From positions 420,001 through 484,000 of the forward strand of contig JAJOZX010002716.1 of assembly GCA_023014485.1 (NCBI GenBank): 64,000 bases of DNA, in the 5' to 3' direction. The notes under the pieces are model-generated. The model was not told where the DNA came from, did not search any database, and saw nothing but the letters and a program-made list of their open reading frames with translations. This DNA comes from Bathynomus jamesi (Eukaryota > Arthropoda > Malacostraca > Isopoda > Cirolanidae). Position numbers and translations under genes: made by a program. Below, one piece after another: positions 1 through 11,732 of the stretch (positions within the stretch are counted from its first letter, which is position 1; each line of letters begins with the position of its first letter).

Positions 1-1
1 C

Positions 2-2505
2 CGGTCGGAACGGGAGCTGCTTGGCGTCGATCTGAACGTGGGAGGGACGAACTATAGGTTAATCTTGGTGTACAGACCTCCGCATCTCCTCCTCGAGGAG
101 GATACAGCCCTGTACACCGAACTCAGTAGCCTGCTAGGGGATAGGGTGGGTGTAGTTTTAGGAGACTTCAACTGTCGCGGCATAAAGTGGGGAAACAGGA
201 CTGCCGATGCTGAAGGGAGGAGGCTAGTTGACTTTGCTGATGAGAACTTCCTCACTCAGTGGGTCAACGAGCCTACACGAGGCGAAAGCGTTCTAGACTT
301 AGTATTCACGACCGAAGACAACCTCGTCACTGGCCTCACCGTTGACGAATCATTGGGCGGGATTGATCACGGTCTTATTAGGTTCCGTGTGTGCGTCCCT
401 CGGGTGAAGCGTAGTAACTCGAGAGGCAGTAAGCTCGATCTCCGGCGGGCGAACTTTGTTAGCCTCAGGGATAGCGTAGGAGAGATGGGGTTAGAGGTTG
501 GCGGCGATGTTGAGGGAGTGTGGAGTGCATTCCGGGACGAGTTTATGGTGCTGCAGTCTGCTGCCATACCCTCAAAACCGGTCACCCCTGCTTCAACGCA
601 GCCTAGGTGGTTCAATCGTGACATCGCTTCGGCTATCCGAAATAGGAAAGTAGCGTATAGGAGGGCGAAGGCCAATCGTTCCCACGAGAACACTGAAGCG
701 TATGTCCGCCTGTGTAGGGAAGTGAAGGCGAAGGTTAGACTAGCGAAACGTAACGAAGAACTACGGGTGGCAAGCCTCTGCAAGGGGAACCCTAAGGAGT
801 TCTTCAGTTATGTTAATAGTAGAAAGCCCATTAGAAGCATGATAGGTCCGTTAAAGGACGGAAGCGGCGTTCTGCGGACCTCCGACGCGAACATCGCTAA
901 TTTGCTTAATGAGTACTTTGCGGGAGTGTTCACCAGGGAGGATACCCGCGTCATCCCCGAGCCAGGCGTGAGGCACGAAGGTGCTGGCCTGGAAAGTGTT
1001 AGATGTACCGCGACAGTCGTTGCCGATAGAATAGACAAACTGAGCGCGTTTAAGGCTCCTGGGCCAGACCAGTTTCTCCCCAGAGTGTTGCGAGAAGTGC
1101 GCGAACAGGTGGCTCCCCACCTGGCTACAGTCTTCAACAAATCGTTGGAGATGAGCCAGGTGCCTGGTGACTGGAGGGAAGCCAACGTGACCCCTATCTT
1201 TAAGAAAGGGGATCACGAAAGTCCAGGGAACTATCGTCCCATTAGTCTCACTTCAGTTGTATGTAAATTATTAGAAGGGATATTAGCTGATAGGATCGTT
1301 CACCATTTGGATTCCTACAAGCTTCTTGGGGACTCCCAACATGGGTTTAGACGGCATAGGTCGTGTCTCACCAACTTGCTCGAGTTTTTCCACGTCATGT
1401 TGGGTGAGTACGATAAGAGTAGGGCGATTGATATACTTTATCTCGACTTTCAGAAAGCCTTTGATAAGGTACCTCACCGCCGGCTAATGGCGAAAGTGCG
1501 CGCGCTGGGTATCGGTGGGGAAATAGGTAGGTGGATTGAAAACTGGCTGAGGAATAGGCGGCAGAGGGTGGTAATTAAAGGTGCTAGTTCGGGTTGGGCC
1601 TCGGTCACTAGTGGGGTTCCTCAGGGTTCCGTTTTGGGGCCACTGTTGTTTATCATTTACATAAATGATATCGACGGTGGCATCGTCAGTCGGATCGCCA
1701 AATTCGCTGATGACACCAAGCTTGGGGCCAATGTTGGGACGCCCGAAGCGATCGAGGAACTGCGTGCGGACCTAGGTAGGATAGGAGAGTGGTCCGAAAA
1801 ATGGCAAATACCGTTTAACTTAACTTGGGTAAATGCAAAGTGATGCACATTGGCTACGCCAATCCCAAGTCAGACTACTCGATGTTGGGTAGTAATATCG
1901 ATGTGACTGATTTAGAAAAGGACTTGGGTGTGCTAATTAGCAGCGACCTTAAGTTTACGAAACAATGTGTAGAGGTGGAAAAGAAAGCCCAGAAACTATT
2001 GGGTTATATCAGGAGGCAATTTCAGTTTCGGAACAAGGAGATTGTGCTCTCACTGTACAATTCCCTTGTTCGGCCGCACCTGGAGTATGCTGTGCAGTTC
2101 TGGTCGCCCGCCCTCAGGAAAGATATTGAGAGGCTGGAGCGAGTGCAGGCGAGGGCCACAAAGTTAATCCCTTCCGTTAGGCATATGGGCTACAATCGAC
2201 GGTTACGCGCCCTGAACTTGTTTTCGCTTGAAACTCGGAGGCTGCGCGGTCAACTGATCGAGGTTTTCAAGCTCTTACGCGGGTTGAACGATGTCGATTT
2301 TAGAAGTATGTTTAGTTTAAATGATAACCCAACTCGCAACAATGGTTGGAAGTTGGATTTGAAACGGTTTAGGACTAGTGTGTGTGGGAATTACTTTACG
2401 TATAAGATCTGTGACACATGGAACAGGTTACCTTCGGAAGTTGTGAACAGTTCCTCTGTGGATCAGTTCAAGAAAAGGTTAGACCAAATCTTGCACACTA
2501 TTTGA
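2..2505 (+). pseudogene. CR1-group non-LTR retrotransposon ORF2 (endonuclease + reverse transcriptase), 5' end cut by window
   Basis: The reading frame is open from base 2, so the element starts before the window. An apurinic-type endonuclease comes first, with the block LVYRPP near 70 and GDFNCRG near 162; its terminal SDH-type motif reads GIDHGLI, so the usual Ser is absent. The reverse transcriptase follows: LYLDFQKAFDKV near 1435, SGVPQGSVLGPLLF near 1610 and the catalytic FADD near 1705. The C-terminal block after the RT (SLVRPHLEYAVQFW near 2062, then LERVQARATKL) is typical of the CR1/L2/Rex1 group. The frame changes near 1820-1840 (one small indel), splitting the protein into about 600 + 226 residues. 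Otherwise the frame is clean, so the copy is young. It is more GC-rich than its surroundings. The protein would nick target DNA and prime reverse transcription. The clade name is an inference from motifs. Confidence 0.9.
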
Positions 2506-2604
2506 GTGTGTAGAAAATTTTCCCTGGCACCCGTTGCCATTGGTACCTCCTCGGTATGGGCCGCAAGGCCTTTTGAGGTACTTCTTTTCCTTGTAACTCC
2601 TTAT

Positions 2605-2694
<90 letters not shown>
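2506..2694 (+). repeat. LINE 3' tail followed by compound (CT)n(TA)n microsatellite
   Basis: About 100 bp of presumed LINE 3' UTR is followed by (CT)n from about 2607, broken once by TTCT, and then (TA)n to 2694. Open frames across it encode only Leu/Ser and Ile/Tyr runs and are not genes. A very similar (CT)n-TTCT-(CT)n-(TA)n compound array occurs at 31940-32010. Confidence 0.85.
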
Positions 2695-2700
<6 letters not shown>

Positions 2701-3209
2701 ATGTTCGGTCGGTTTTGGTTTCGCTGGCAGAAGTTACCACTTACAACAGATTATACTCTCAATGCTGATGACCTGAAGAAGTCGTCGCTATGTCTTACCT
2801 CCTCAGGTGTGCTCAGGGGAGTGCGAATTAAAGGCTCGCTGGGGAAAAGAAAACGTTTGGCAAAGTTCAATCTAATGTTGTCTATTTGCTTCTCTATATG
2901 GATTTGCGCCTTCGCTGTCCCGATCCGGAGATCCGCGTCTGACCGCCGCATGAAGAAATCTGATTTAAGGGCGTGGAGAGCCTTCTTTTATATTAGAAAA
3001 ACCGGAACCTCCTCTGCGTCAGTCACGCGAGGGGGTGACGTAATTAGCACGAGGAGCCTACGTTATAGCTCTTTGTTGTACCTCATTTTGCGTCGACTTT
3101 TTATTTGAAAGGAAGTACTAAAAGGGTAATACTTTAGATTTCAAACGGGGCGTATCAGGGAAAAGCTAATATCTTTTTTCGTTTTACGAACGGGTCTAGG
3201 TGCATAATG
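2695..3209 (+). repeat. Dispersed repeat A, copy 1 (LTR-like)
   Basis: It begins TGTTGTATGTT and matches 25732-26424 in the same orientation almost throughout. The other copy carries about 190 extra bases in the middle. Inside are a TATA-like TTTTATATTAG near 2985 and a CRE-like GTGACGTAATT near 3035, as expected of a promoter-bearing LTR. Paired LTRs, a primer-binding site and a clear target duplication were not found. It may be a solo LTR or another dispersed repeat. Confidence 0.6.
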
Positions 3210-3360
3210 TACAGTTACCCACATATGTAATGTTCCTCGCCTCACAGATGACTCCGTACATGTGGCAACGCCGCAGTGATAGTCAAGGTACCCCAAATGG
3301 GGGGAACGTAGGGTGGAGGGGGAACAACGGAGTCCAACAACGTATAACACAGACATACAC
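3209..3360 (+). repeat. Dispersed repeat B, copy 1 (truncated)
   Basis: It starts GTACAGTTACCCACATATG and directly abuts repeat A. The same ~280 bp family occurs at 27012-27290 (+), 50845-51070 (+) and, reversed and split by a hAT element, at 32935-34205. It is non-coding. No pol III A box could be recognised, so calling it a SINE is not supported. Confidence 0.75.
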
Positions 3361-3565
3361 TGTATTAGTGATGTATCGGATGTCAGATTTCAGACATTCG
3401 CGGATGCGGATGCAGATGCGGATGTTCATGCATAAATTTGTCAGCTTGATAATATAATAGTTTAAATTCATACTTAATTTATTAATTGACTTTCGATTTT
3501 TGGTTAGTTATAAATATCAGATATTCGACAGTATTAGATATTAGATAATATAATTTTGTAATAAT
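3361..3565. other. Intergenic, AT-rich; short GCGGAT tandem
   Basis: No gene is seen. Four imperfect GCGGAT units lie at about 3401-3424, followed by AT-rich sequence with several TATTAGATA-type words. The flank resembles a degraded hAT end (TAGTGATGTATCGG), but no partner end was found. Confidence 0.4.
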
Positions 3566-3762
3566 AAAAAATAATCATAAAACTAAAGTAAATACAAAAG
3601 TCAAACTGTACAATAATAAAATCTAATACAAAAAAAAAGTTAGTTTTTTTTTTTTTAACAATTTTTTAACTTTTTTTTTGTATTAGGTTTTATTATTGTA
3701 CAGTTTGACTTTTGTATTTACTTTAGTTTTATGATTATTTTTTAGATGCTTCTATTTAGTCA

Positions 3763-3790
3763 CTGAAGATGGCCCCTGAGTGGACCGAAA
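3763..3790 (+). ncRNA. Hammerhead-ribozyme-like core in left pseudo-LTR
   Basis: CTGAAGA (3763-3769) fits CUGANGA. A foldable GG-CC stretch follows, then GAAA at 3787-3790. Hammerhead ribozymes are known in the pseudo-LTRs of Penelope-like elements. I could not satisfactorily pair stems I and III by eye, so this is a candidate only. Confidence 0.4.
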
Positions 3791-3846
3791 CGTTTGGCCA
3801 ATAAATGTTGAGAGTCGTATCTCTTGTTTTCATATTCCTATTGAGG

Positions 3847-6293
3847 ATAAGTTTCCCGAAGAACACTTCTATCGTAACTACTCTTCGTAAAAGATATAAT
3901 GAAGACACTGTACGACGATTCCGTGCCCTTGAAGGGGTTTCAAGGAAGCTGGAGAAGGCAAAATTGGACGCTCGTTTCTTAACAATTTGCAAAGGTTACG
4001 GTTCTGTGCCCCAATTTATTCGCTTTAAACTATATAAGAAATCTTTGATGCATAGTGAACTCTATCATTCTTGGACTAGTAAACTTCTTTCCCTCGAGTT
4101 AGCCTCAAAACGTAAACTTGTTTTAAAATTGGGCAACAATTGCTCATATTGTCACAACATTTTAAGTCTAATGTGTCTCGCCTTGATTTTATTATTTTAA
4201 ATAGTTATATTTCGAGGTATGTATCAAAATTTTATGTCTCCTCATTAACTCGTCAAAATTCTAAGCTTCAACATTTGGGTTTAAATTTTGATCTTAATCT
4301 TAATAGAGATGAAATTATTTCTAACTTTTCCAATAAGGTTTTGTCAACTGAAGAAAAAAGAATTTTATCCCTGGGATTGGATTTTAAACTTCCCATTTTT
4401 AAGTTTGACTTTTGTCGTTATTTTTTATGTTTTGAAAAACTTGCCATCAAATTAGTCTTTTTCCCTCTTTCCTTCAGCACTCTAGTCCAGTGGTGGATAT
4501 TAAACTTTTGGCAAACAAGTTCTACTATAAGTTTGATGGGTTTAAGGTTTTTTGTCCTGTTTTTAGTTTTAGTGATTTTAAAGTTCTCACGAACTTGCGG
4601 AGGGATAAGAATGTAATTATTTGTAAGCCTGATAAGGGTAAAGGTGTTGTTGTCTTAGACAGACAAGACTATTTAAATAAAATGTATAATTTACTTTCTG
4701 ATTCTACTAAGTTTTTGAAACTGCAGACTGATCCATTTAAATATATTGTAAAACTGGAGGACAGAATCAACAACTTTTTACGTTCTCTTAAAAGTCGTGG
4801 GCTTTTGATCAGCTATTATGATAAGCTTTTTGCTTCAGGTACTAGCCCAGGGTTGTTTATGGCCTGCCTAAGACCCATAAACCTGGAGTTCCGCTTCGTC
4901 CCATTTTGGCAGCCATAAACACACCAAGTTATAACCTTGAAAAATTTTTGGTCCCAATCATAGACCCCCTCACAAGTAGTCATTTCACTTTGCAAGATTC
5001 ATTTGAATTTGTTGATTGTGTCACCAAGTTGAAGTTTAAGGATTGTTTCATGGCTTCCTTTGATGTTCAGTCTTTGTTTACCAATGTACCTGTTTTAGAA
5101 ACTTGTGATATTATTATAAATTCTTTGTTTGGTTCTACTAATGACATTTTGGGATTAAGCAGACAATTGTTTTCAAAACTTTTAAAGTTATCAGTCCAGG
5201 ATACCATATTCTTTTTTAATAAGGAACTTTTCCACCAACACGAGGGAATGGCAATGGGTTCGCCCCTTGGTCCGTCCTTTGCTAACAGTTTTCTTTGTTT
5301 CCACGAGGAAAAGTGGCTGAGGGATTGCCCGCTTGATTTTAAACCTATTTTATTTAAACGTTATGTAGATGATTGTTTTGTCACTTTTAAGCATAAAGAT
5401 CATGCCCCTTTATTTTTAAATTACATTAATACTAAGCATCCTAATATTAAATTCTCTATGGAAGTAGAACAATACAATAAAATTTCGTTTCTTGATGTTA
5501 CCATAAATAAACATAGTACAGGCTTCTCAACCCAAGTATACAGAAAACCAACTACTACCCAACTCGGTACTCATTTTTTAAGCAATATTCCACTTAGTTT
5601 TAAGCTGGCTAGTATTAAAAGTCGTATTTTTAGAGCCTATCACCTTTGTTCAAGTTGGTCTTTATTTGACTTAGAAATTCAGTATCTTAAGAGATTTTTC
5701 AACTATAATTTTTATTGTACTTTGACTTTTGAGACTTTAATTTCCAAATTTTTAAATAACCTATATTCACCTAAAATAATTCAGTCCACGGTTCCGAAAC
5801 AGAAGGTTTATCTTAAGCTTCCATTTTTAGACCAACTAACTTTTCAACCTAATAAAGATGTCCACTTTATTTTGGACAGACACTTCCCTCAATGCGACTT
5901 CATAATCATTAATTCTAATTCTAATTCTCTGCAATCTTTTTTCGCCATAAAGATCACCTCCCCGTGCTTTTGAGATCCTTTGTTATTTATTTATATACAT
6001 GTGCGACCAGCCAAAGTCGTTATGTGGGGCAGACTGCCCTACAGTTAAAACTTAGGATTTCGAAGCATTTGGGTTTTTCTTATCGAATTTCTCGCCCTCT
6101 TTCCACTCCTGAATCCTCTGCTATTCGGCATCATTCAGAGACCCATGACCACCCGTGCCCCCAGGACTCCTTTGCGATTTTGTCGTCTGCTTCTAATTCA
6201 CTTGATCTTAAAATTTTAGAATCCCTTTTTATCAGGAAATTAAATCCAGAACTAAACGATAGCCTTTCCTCGATAAAATTACATACTTCCTAA
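3847..6293 (+). pseudogene. Penelope-like reverse transcriptase with C-terminal GIY-YIG endonuclease
   Basis: The N-terminal region is basic and helical. It is followed by KPDKGKGVVVLDR (about 4630), an RT fingers motif typical of Penelope-like elements. Next come SFDVQSLFTNVP near 5060, GMAMGSPLGP near 5250 and the catalytic YVDD at 5362-5373. A GIY-YIG nuclease starts near 5979, with VIYLYTC and YVGQT as its two signature strands; it makes the priming nick. The frame changes about four times (around 4150-4200, 4480, 4857 and 5945), so the copy is inactive. Without these breaks it would be one polyprotein of about 800 residues, the usual size for the family. Confidence 0.92.
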
Positions 6294-6623
6294 CCAACCA
6301 ACACCTTTTTAACGCAACTAATGCACTAACTTAAGTTGTTTTTTCTTTCTCTCCACTTGTCATTTGTAACTTTTACCATCCAGGTTAGTCCTTTTTAGAA
6401 TTTTTTTTAAAATTTTAAAAATTTTAAACTTAACATTTTTAAACTTTTTAATTTTTGAAATTTTAGTTTGTTTTATTTTTACTTTTTTGTTTTATAATCC
6501 AGATAGGTTTTTTTTTTAACAACTTTATAACTTTTTTTTTGTATTAGATTTTATTATTGTACAGTTTGACTTTTGTATTTACTTTAGTTTTATGATTATT
6601 TTTTAGATGCTTCTATTTAGTTA

Positions 6624-6651
6624 CTGAAGATGGCCCCTGAGTGGACCGAAA
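6624..6651 (+). ncRNA. Hammerhead-ribozyme-like core in right pseudo-LTR
   Basis: This is the same CTGAAGA ... GAAA arrangement as in the left repeat. The core is unchanged, while flanking bases differ (for example GCCC against GGCC just after it). Confidence 0.4.
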
Positions 6652-6705
6652 CGTTTGCCCAATAACTGTTGAGAGTCGTATCTCTTGTTTTCATATTCCT
6701 ATTGA

Positions 6706-6706
<1 letters not shown>

Positions 6707-6743
<37 letters not shown>

Positions 6744-6819
6744 CGTCGGAGGCCGACGCCACATAGCCTATATATATATATAATATGACCTCGGAGGAAG
6801 ACGACATATAGCCTATGTT

Positions 6820-6864
<45 letters not shown>

Positions 6865-7250
6865 TAGAGCTCCGCACATTTTATGGCGTGTCTATGATAG
6901 AGTTCCACCCATTTTATGTCACTATCCTTTATGACGTGTCTATGATGTCATTATCTTTCAACCATTCCGGAATACAGAGGCCTCCAGCGGCTCAGATGAC
7001 ATAGGCCGACGCCACATAGCCTATGTTCTTCCCCGGCATCAGTTACCCCTATCCCCCAAGTCTCATCCAAATCTGGCCAGTGGTTTGGCCGGCCATAACA
7101 ACAAAGAAAGTTCGCAGGCAGTTTACTATAGATAAGGTGCCATTATGATTACTGCAAGTCTACATGAACAGCTATCACAATACAACTTTTTAGATACTAG
7201 TGAATTTGAACCAAAAATAGACATTACACAACCAACCTCCACACTCCCAT
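6707..7250. repeat. (TA)n arrays plus dispersed repeat C, copy 1
   Basis: (TA)n blocks at 6707-6740, 6769-6782 and 6821-6862 surround short GC-rich units (GGCCGACGCCACATAGCCTA). From 6880 to 7250 the sequence is the reverse complement of about 28085-28400, including the same GCCACATAGCCTA words. Poly-Ile/Tyr frames here are microsatellite artefacts. Confidence 0.7.
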
Positions 7251-7518
7251 ATTCCCTTTCCACACCCACCGGTCTTCTTTCTATCATATTATACTTGCTC
7301 ATCATTATCATATACCCATCATTCTTTTTAGATGTTTTTCGCTTTCATCCTCAACATGTTTTGTTCTTCACACCCCCAGTTTGTGAGTGGTGAGAAAGTG
7401 TTTGGAAAACAGTAGACAATGATGCTCCAGCTTTAGCAGGTCTTTGAGTGTTGCCTTCTTTATGGAGAACAATAATTTTCAACCTATTCTTGTATAAAAT
7501 TTCTTTATTTGGAGCCAT
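7251..7518 (-). pseudogene. Tc1-like transposase, N-terminal helix-turn-helix remnant
   Basis: The presumed ATG is at 7516-7518. The decayed frame runs leftward through a recognition-helix region matching the better preserved copy at 27801-28070. Only the DNA-binding end remains, with no DDE catalytic part. It belongs to repeat C, which occurs in the opposite orientation near 28 kb. Confidence 0.6.
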
Positions 7519-7839
7519 TATACTATCTTATCTCTAAAAAAAAATGAGACATTTTTTGTATTAAAATTTAAGAAATAAGATGATATTTTTAAAGAAACTT
7601 GCGGTTACATAAGGGTACAAACAACATGTGTGTCATTAAATCTATAAAACATGTGTTACATCATTGAATAGTATATTTACCAGTAAAGAACCTGGCCCTC
7701 AAAATTAGCAAAATTTTAATTACAAAACAAAATCTATATTTCCAGAAAATTGAACACCGAAAAACACTATGATAATTTATACTAATTTCAAAGTGTAATT
7801 ATATAAAAATATTTTACATTCACAAAAATGGCAAAGTAT
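7519..7839. other. Repeat C continuation, no gene
   Basis: The sequence 7519-7740 matches the reverse complement of about 27640-27800. The remainder is AT-rich, and no coding signal is seen. Confidence 0.5.
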
Positions 7840-8870
7840 AATAAGATAAGTTGAGTAGTATGCCCGCGTTTGGTTAGAGGAATTTGGGGAGCTTTGAAAC
7901 TTGCCCCTGGAGGGTCCCCCTGGAGGCCTTCGCCTCCATTATGAGGGGGGCCCCCTTTCCTTAAGTTCCTAACCCAATGATGGGACCTCACAGGTCTTAA
8001 TAAAGGGCATTTGCCCCTTGAGGAGCCCCTCCTCCTTCTGTGGGGTACAAAAAAATTCCCCCTTCATGGGCTTCCATGAGACAGACAAAAACAAACAAGC
8101 CAAAACAGACAAAAACAAACAAACAAATACAGAAAAAAACAGTTTGACACAATTTTGAACTTATACCTTTAAGCAATAGAAATTAAAACTTAAAATAAAT
8201 ATTTGAAAAAGGGTTTAATAAACCTAACGACATTATGCATTGACCTCAAAACATAAAAGGGGTTGCATTGTATTCTCAAAGCATATTATTATATCCAAAT
8301 ACCACCTTACCTCTTCAAATGTAATTTCATTTTTATGTGTTAACAAATTGCGAACTTCACAAAAAGCAAAATCAGGTTAAACATATTTTAAATCAAAAAC
8401 AATTTTTTTGTTTAATATCTGTATTATGAAAAATAAAATGAAAAATAAAATAAATTAGTTTCTCTCCTTTCTTAAGGGAAACTGATGTATTTTCATCCGA
8501 TCAAATAAAAGATCTTTTTATACATTCATAACATATGCTTAATTGTTTATTTACTTTTAAATATACAGTGTTCTGTTATTTACATCGCTATATACCATCA
8601 CATTCACATGGCAGCTTCTGGTATGTGAACTAATAATTTACTGCACATCACATATCGTTATAAATCTGCGTGTGTTAAAAAAAATTTTACAACGTAATTT
8701 AACAGCGTAATTTAAAAATTTTATTGACCTGATATTTGTATGTAATATTTGTATGTATGTAATGCTATTTAGGCTATACATTTCGTGAATCAACACACGT
8801 AAATAAGCGAGATAATATGGCCATCCCTTCTCTCTCTGTGAAATTTTATACATATATATACACACATATA
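7840..8870 (+). repeat. Repeat D, left arm of a large inverted pair
   Basis: About 1 kb, the reverse complement of 16590-17550. Shared landmarks include AAACAAACAAG-type runs near 8090, the GGAGGCCTTCGCCTCC palindrome near 7921 and the GAATCAACACACGT word near 8788. It is non-coding. It continues into an RT fragment, so the arm is about 1.4 kb in total. Confidence 0.85.
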
Positions 8871-8877
8871 TATACAG

Positions 8878-8928
<51 letters not shown>

Positions 8929-8954
8929 ATAAGTGGGGGTATTCTATCCAGCAA

Positions 8955-9260
8955 TAATTACAGGGCTATTGCTAACACCTCTTGCTCCTCGAAACTACTA
9001 GAGAAACTCTTGTTACTACACCGCTTAAATGATTACTTATGAGCTAAATGAGTTTGGTTTTAAAAGGGCCCTCTCAACTGATCTGTGTATCTATGTACTT
9101 AAGGAAATTATACTTAATACACAGGCAGTAATTCAGCTATTTATAGCTGTTTCCTAGATATAAGTAAGGCACATGATAGAATGAACCACAATATTTTATT
9201 TATAAAACTAGAAGACAGGGAAGTCCCCATGTACATATTAAATTTATAATAACATAATAT
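8955..9260 (+). pseudogene. Non-LTR reverse transcriptase fragment (left copy)
   Basis: The conceptual frame holds an RT-like NYRAIANTSCSSKLLEKLL stretch, then KRALSTDLCIYVLKEII. Stops and small indels break it. The same peptide is better preserved on the opposite strand at 16297-16560. A (TA)n block at 8870-8930 separates it from repeat D in this copy only. The LINE clade is uncertain. Confidence 0.75.
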
Positions 9261-10512
9261 ACGATGAGGAAGTACAAGAACTTAAGTATTCGGGATCAAA
9301 CAAGCTCCTTGATTGATGACTCAGACAAAAGAAAATCTCGAAGCCTTTGTGTTAAAGCGAATATGGCTATAAGGAACTTCCGGTTCTGTACAAGTGAAGT
9401 TTCTCATTAATTGTATATATTGCTAACCTTAGTATGTGATTTGTTGATTTTTCATTGTATTATTAATATTTGTCATATGGATAATGGTCTGCCAATAAAC
9501 TTTTCATTTACATTTTCATATATATAAGTAGGTTTTTAACGAAAAAACAACTTTCTTAATATATGCAATTAATAGAAAACGACTAACGTGTTTTATAGGG
9601 CATACTCTGGTATCGAAACTTTTGTATCGAAACAGTTATTACACCATTGTGGCCCTAACTCTATTCGCAGATTCTGATGAAACGAATTGTTTATATACTT
9701 TCACCTTATATCCCTCACACACATTGTATAGCTCAATTAGAACACTTTAGATTGTTGGTAAAAATATCGCACAGTCTTTCATGGAGCAATACCACTAAAG
9801 TAATTGAGTACATATCTTCAATAATAATTTCAACAAAGATCTTTCATTACACGGTCGATTCCGATTATTTAATCAATCCTGAAGTTGCATTCTCTGCAAA
9901 TTCTGTGCGCAACAATCCGGGGTGAACCACACCTATTTATTATAGCTTCTTTCAAGGAAGTCCTATCCTTTCCTCTGAAGCAGGAGCCACACCAAACTAT
10001 TTTACGCTTTCTAACACCTACAGTATGCAGATATATAAATGTAGTACAATATGTATATGCCAGGACGTAGCTAACCCTCTTTAATATGTAAGCGCCGAGG
10101 TGTGAAGCACGGAGCTGTGGGAAGATGTGGAAGTGGCCTGTCCCCACCCTCCACTGCTGAAGGAGAAAATTAAATACAGTCCTGTAAATACTCTCTGGTG
10201 GACTAAAATTAGGAATTTATGGTAGATGGCAATAGTTATCCAATTAACTGAGATGGAAAATCCAGTTTCATTCAGAGCACAGGATAGAAACGCATAATAT
10301 TGGGACAAAGTAGTGTATTTTGCAACTTGTAATAATTAATATTATTCTTTTCCAACATATAATTATAAAAGACTATTATAATGATAAATGATTTCTTGAG
10401 AATTTTATTTAAAATATCATGAATTTCCAATTCAATGTGTAAGCACATGCTGCTATGCTTATGCCTATCTACACTCCTGTGTGTATATATAATATATATA
10501 TATATATATATA
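9261..10512. other. Decayed LINE 3' end, then unannotated sequence
   Basis: The first ~250 bp may be LINE C-terminal and 3' UTR remnants, with a basic KRKSRSLCVKAN stretch near 9340. From about 9500 to 10480 I recognise nothing. Several overlapping frames of 60-95 codons on both strands show no domain or codon signal. A (TA)n block lies at 10485-10511. Confidence 0.4.
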
Positions 10513-11732
10513 CAGAGGGTGATCAAATTATTAGAGCCACCCCTTGAAAAACACATTTTCATTATAATATGGTGTTTTTAGTTTAAATAATAACCTTTTA
10601 AGTATGCAGACAGTATTCCGAATTACATTTAGAGCCGACAGATGCATTGAAAAGAAACTAGTAAATAATAAGAGAAGCACTACTAACAAACTTAAATTGG
10701 AGCTGGAGAAGGAAAACATCAACATTTCGACAATGACCTTTAAGAAGGCGTGCCAGGGAATTTGGATTGAGTAGTCGCCGGCCAAGGAAAACGCCAAAAT
10801 TGACTCCAACAATGATCAAAAATCGCTTAAAGTGGGCTAAATACTACTCAAAGTTCACTGTAGATGACTGGAAATCGGTAAGTCACAATATTTTAGTGAT
10901 TTTGTATGCTTATTTTGAGTAAAATATATTATTTTGATATTTGTATGACAAGGGACATTTCATTTTGGTTGCAATCATTTCTTTCTCTTTTCATTTGCAG
11001 GTGTGTTTCAGTGACGAATCCACATTCCAAGTCATGTCTGATAAATCACAGTACGTTAGGCGACGTTGTTGGTGAGGAATATCATCCACACTGTGTCGTA
11101 AGTACGGTTAAGCATCCAACATCTGTCATGATATGGGCAGTGATAAGCGGTAAAGGTACTGGACGAATTTACATTGTTGAGGGTACTATGAGGCAGGACC
11201 AATACCGAAAGGTTTTGGAAACAAGACTTATTCCACAGATCGCCGACTGGTTTCCAAATGGTGAGCCATTCCATTTTATGCAAGATTCGGCCCCATGCCA
11301 CACTGCAAAGTTAGTTAAAAGTTTTCTGGCTGCAAAGAATATTCCTCTCGTGGATTGGCCAGGAAATTCTCCGGATATGAACCCTATCGAAAACCTATGG
11401 GAAATAGTAAAGTGTAGACTGAAAGGCGAGGAAATAACAACTCGAATACAGTTAATAGAACGAATAATTGCCGTTTGGAACCGTGATCCTGGGATACAGG
11501 CGCTGCAAAGCCTGTATAGAAAGTATGCCTAGACGGGTTGCTGCCTTAATTAAGGCCAAAGGAGGACCTACTAAGTACTAAATGTGTTTAATATGACTGT
11601 AGAGTGTATATAAATATATTCTGAAATAAAATAACTGTTTAAATTAGCCAAGTTTTACTATTATTAGCATTAGAAATAAACTTATACAAGAAAAACTATT
11701 TTTTATGTAGTGGCTCTAATAATTTGATCACC

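Larger units (their letters stand above)
3566..6706 (+). mobile_element. Penelope-like element with pseudo-LTRs and inverted 5' arm
   Basis: Two direct repeats of about 200 bp, at 3644-3846 and 6508-6706, are nearly identical and bracket the coding region. In front of the first is an inverted partial copy of the same sequence (3566-3642 against about 3660-3740), giving a hairpin. Direct pseudo-LTRs plus an inverted partial copy is the known architecture of Penelope-like elements. The close match of the two repeats argues for a recent insertion, although the ORF is broken. The right end runs straight into (TA)n, so no target duplication can be read. Confidence 0.9.

Noticed and set aside
6691..6879. 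Open frame of alternating Ile/Tyr
   Set aside because: It is a direct translation of (TA)n. The same artefact occurs at 26441-26626, 40421-40809, 44800-44870, 45063-45302 and 46150-46290.
9677..10562. Several overlapping frames of 60-96 codons on both strands
   Set aside because: No start context, domain, codon bias or similarity to other parts of the window; expected by chance in AT-rich sequence.
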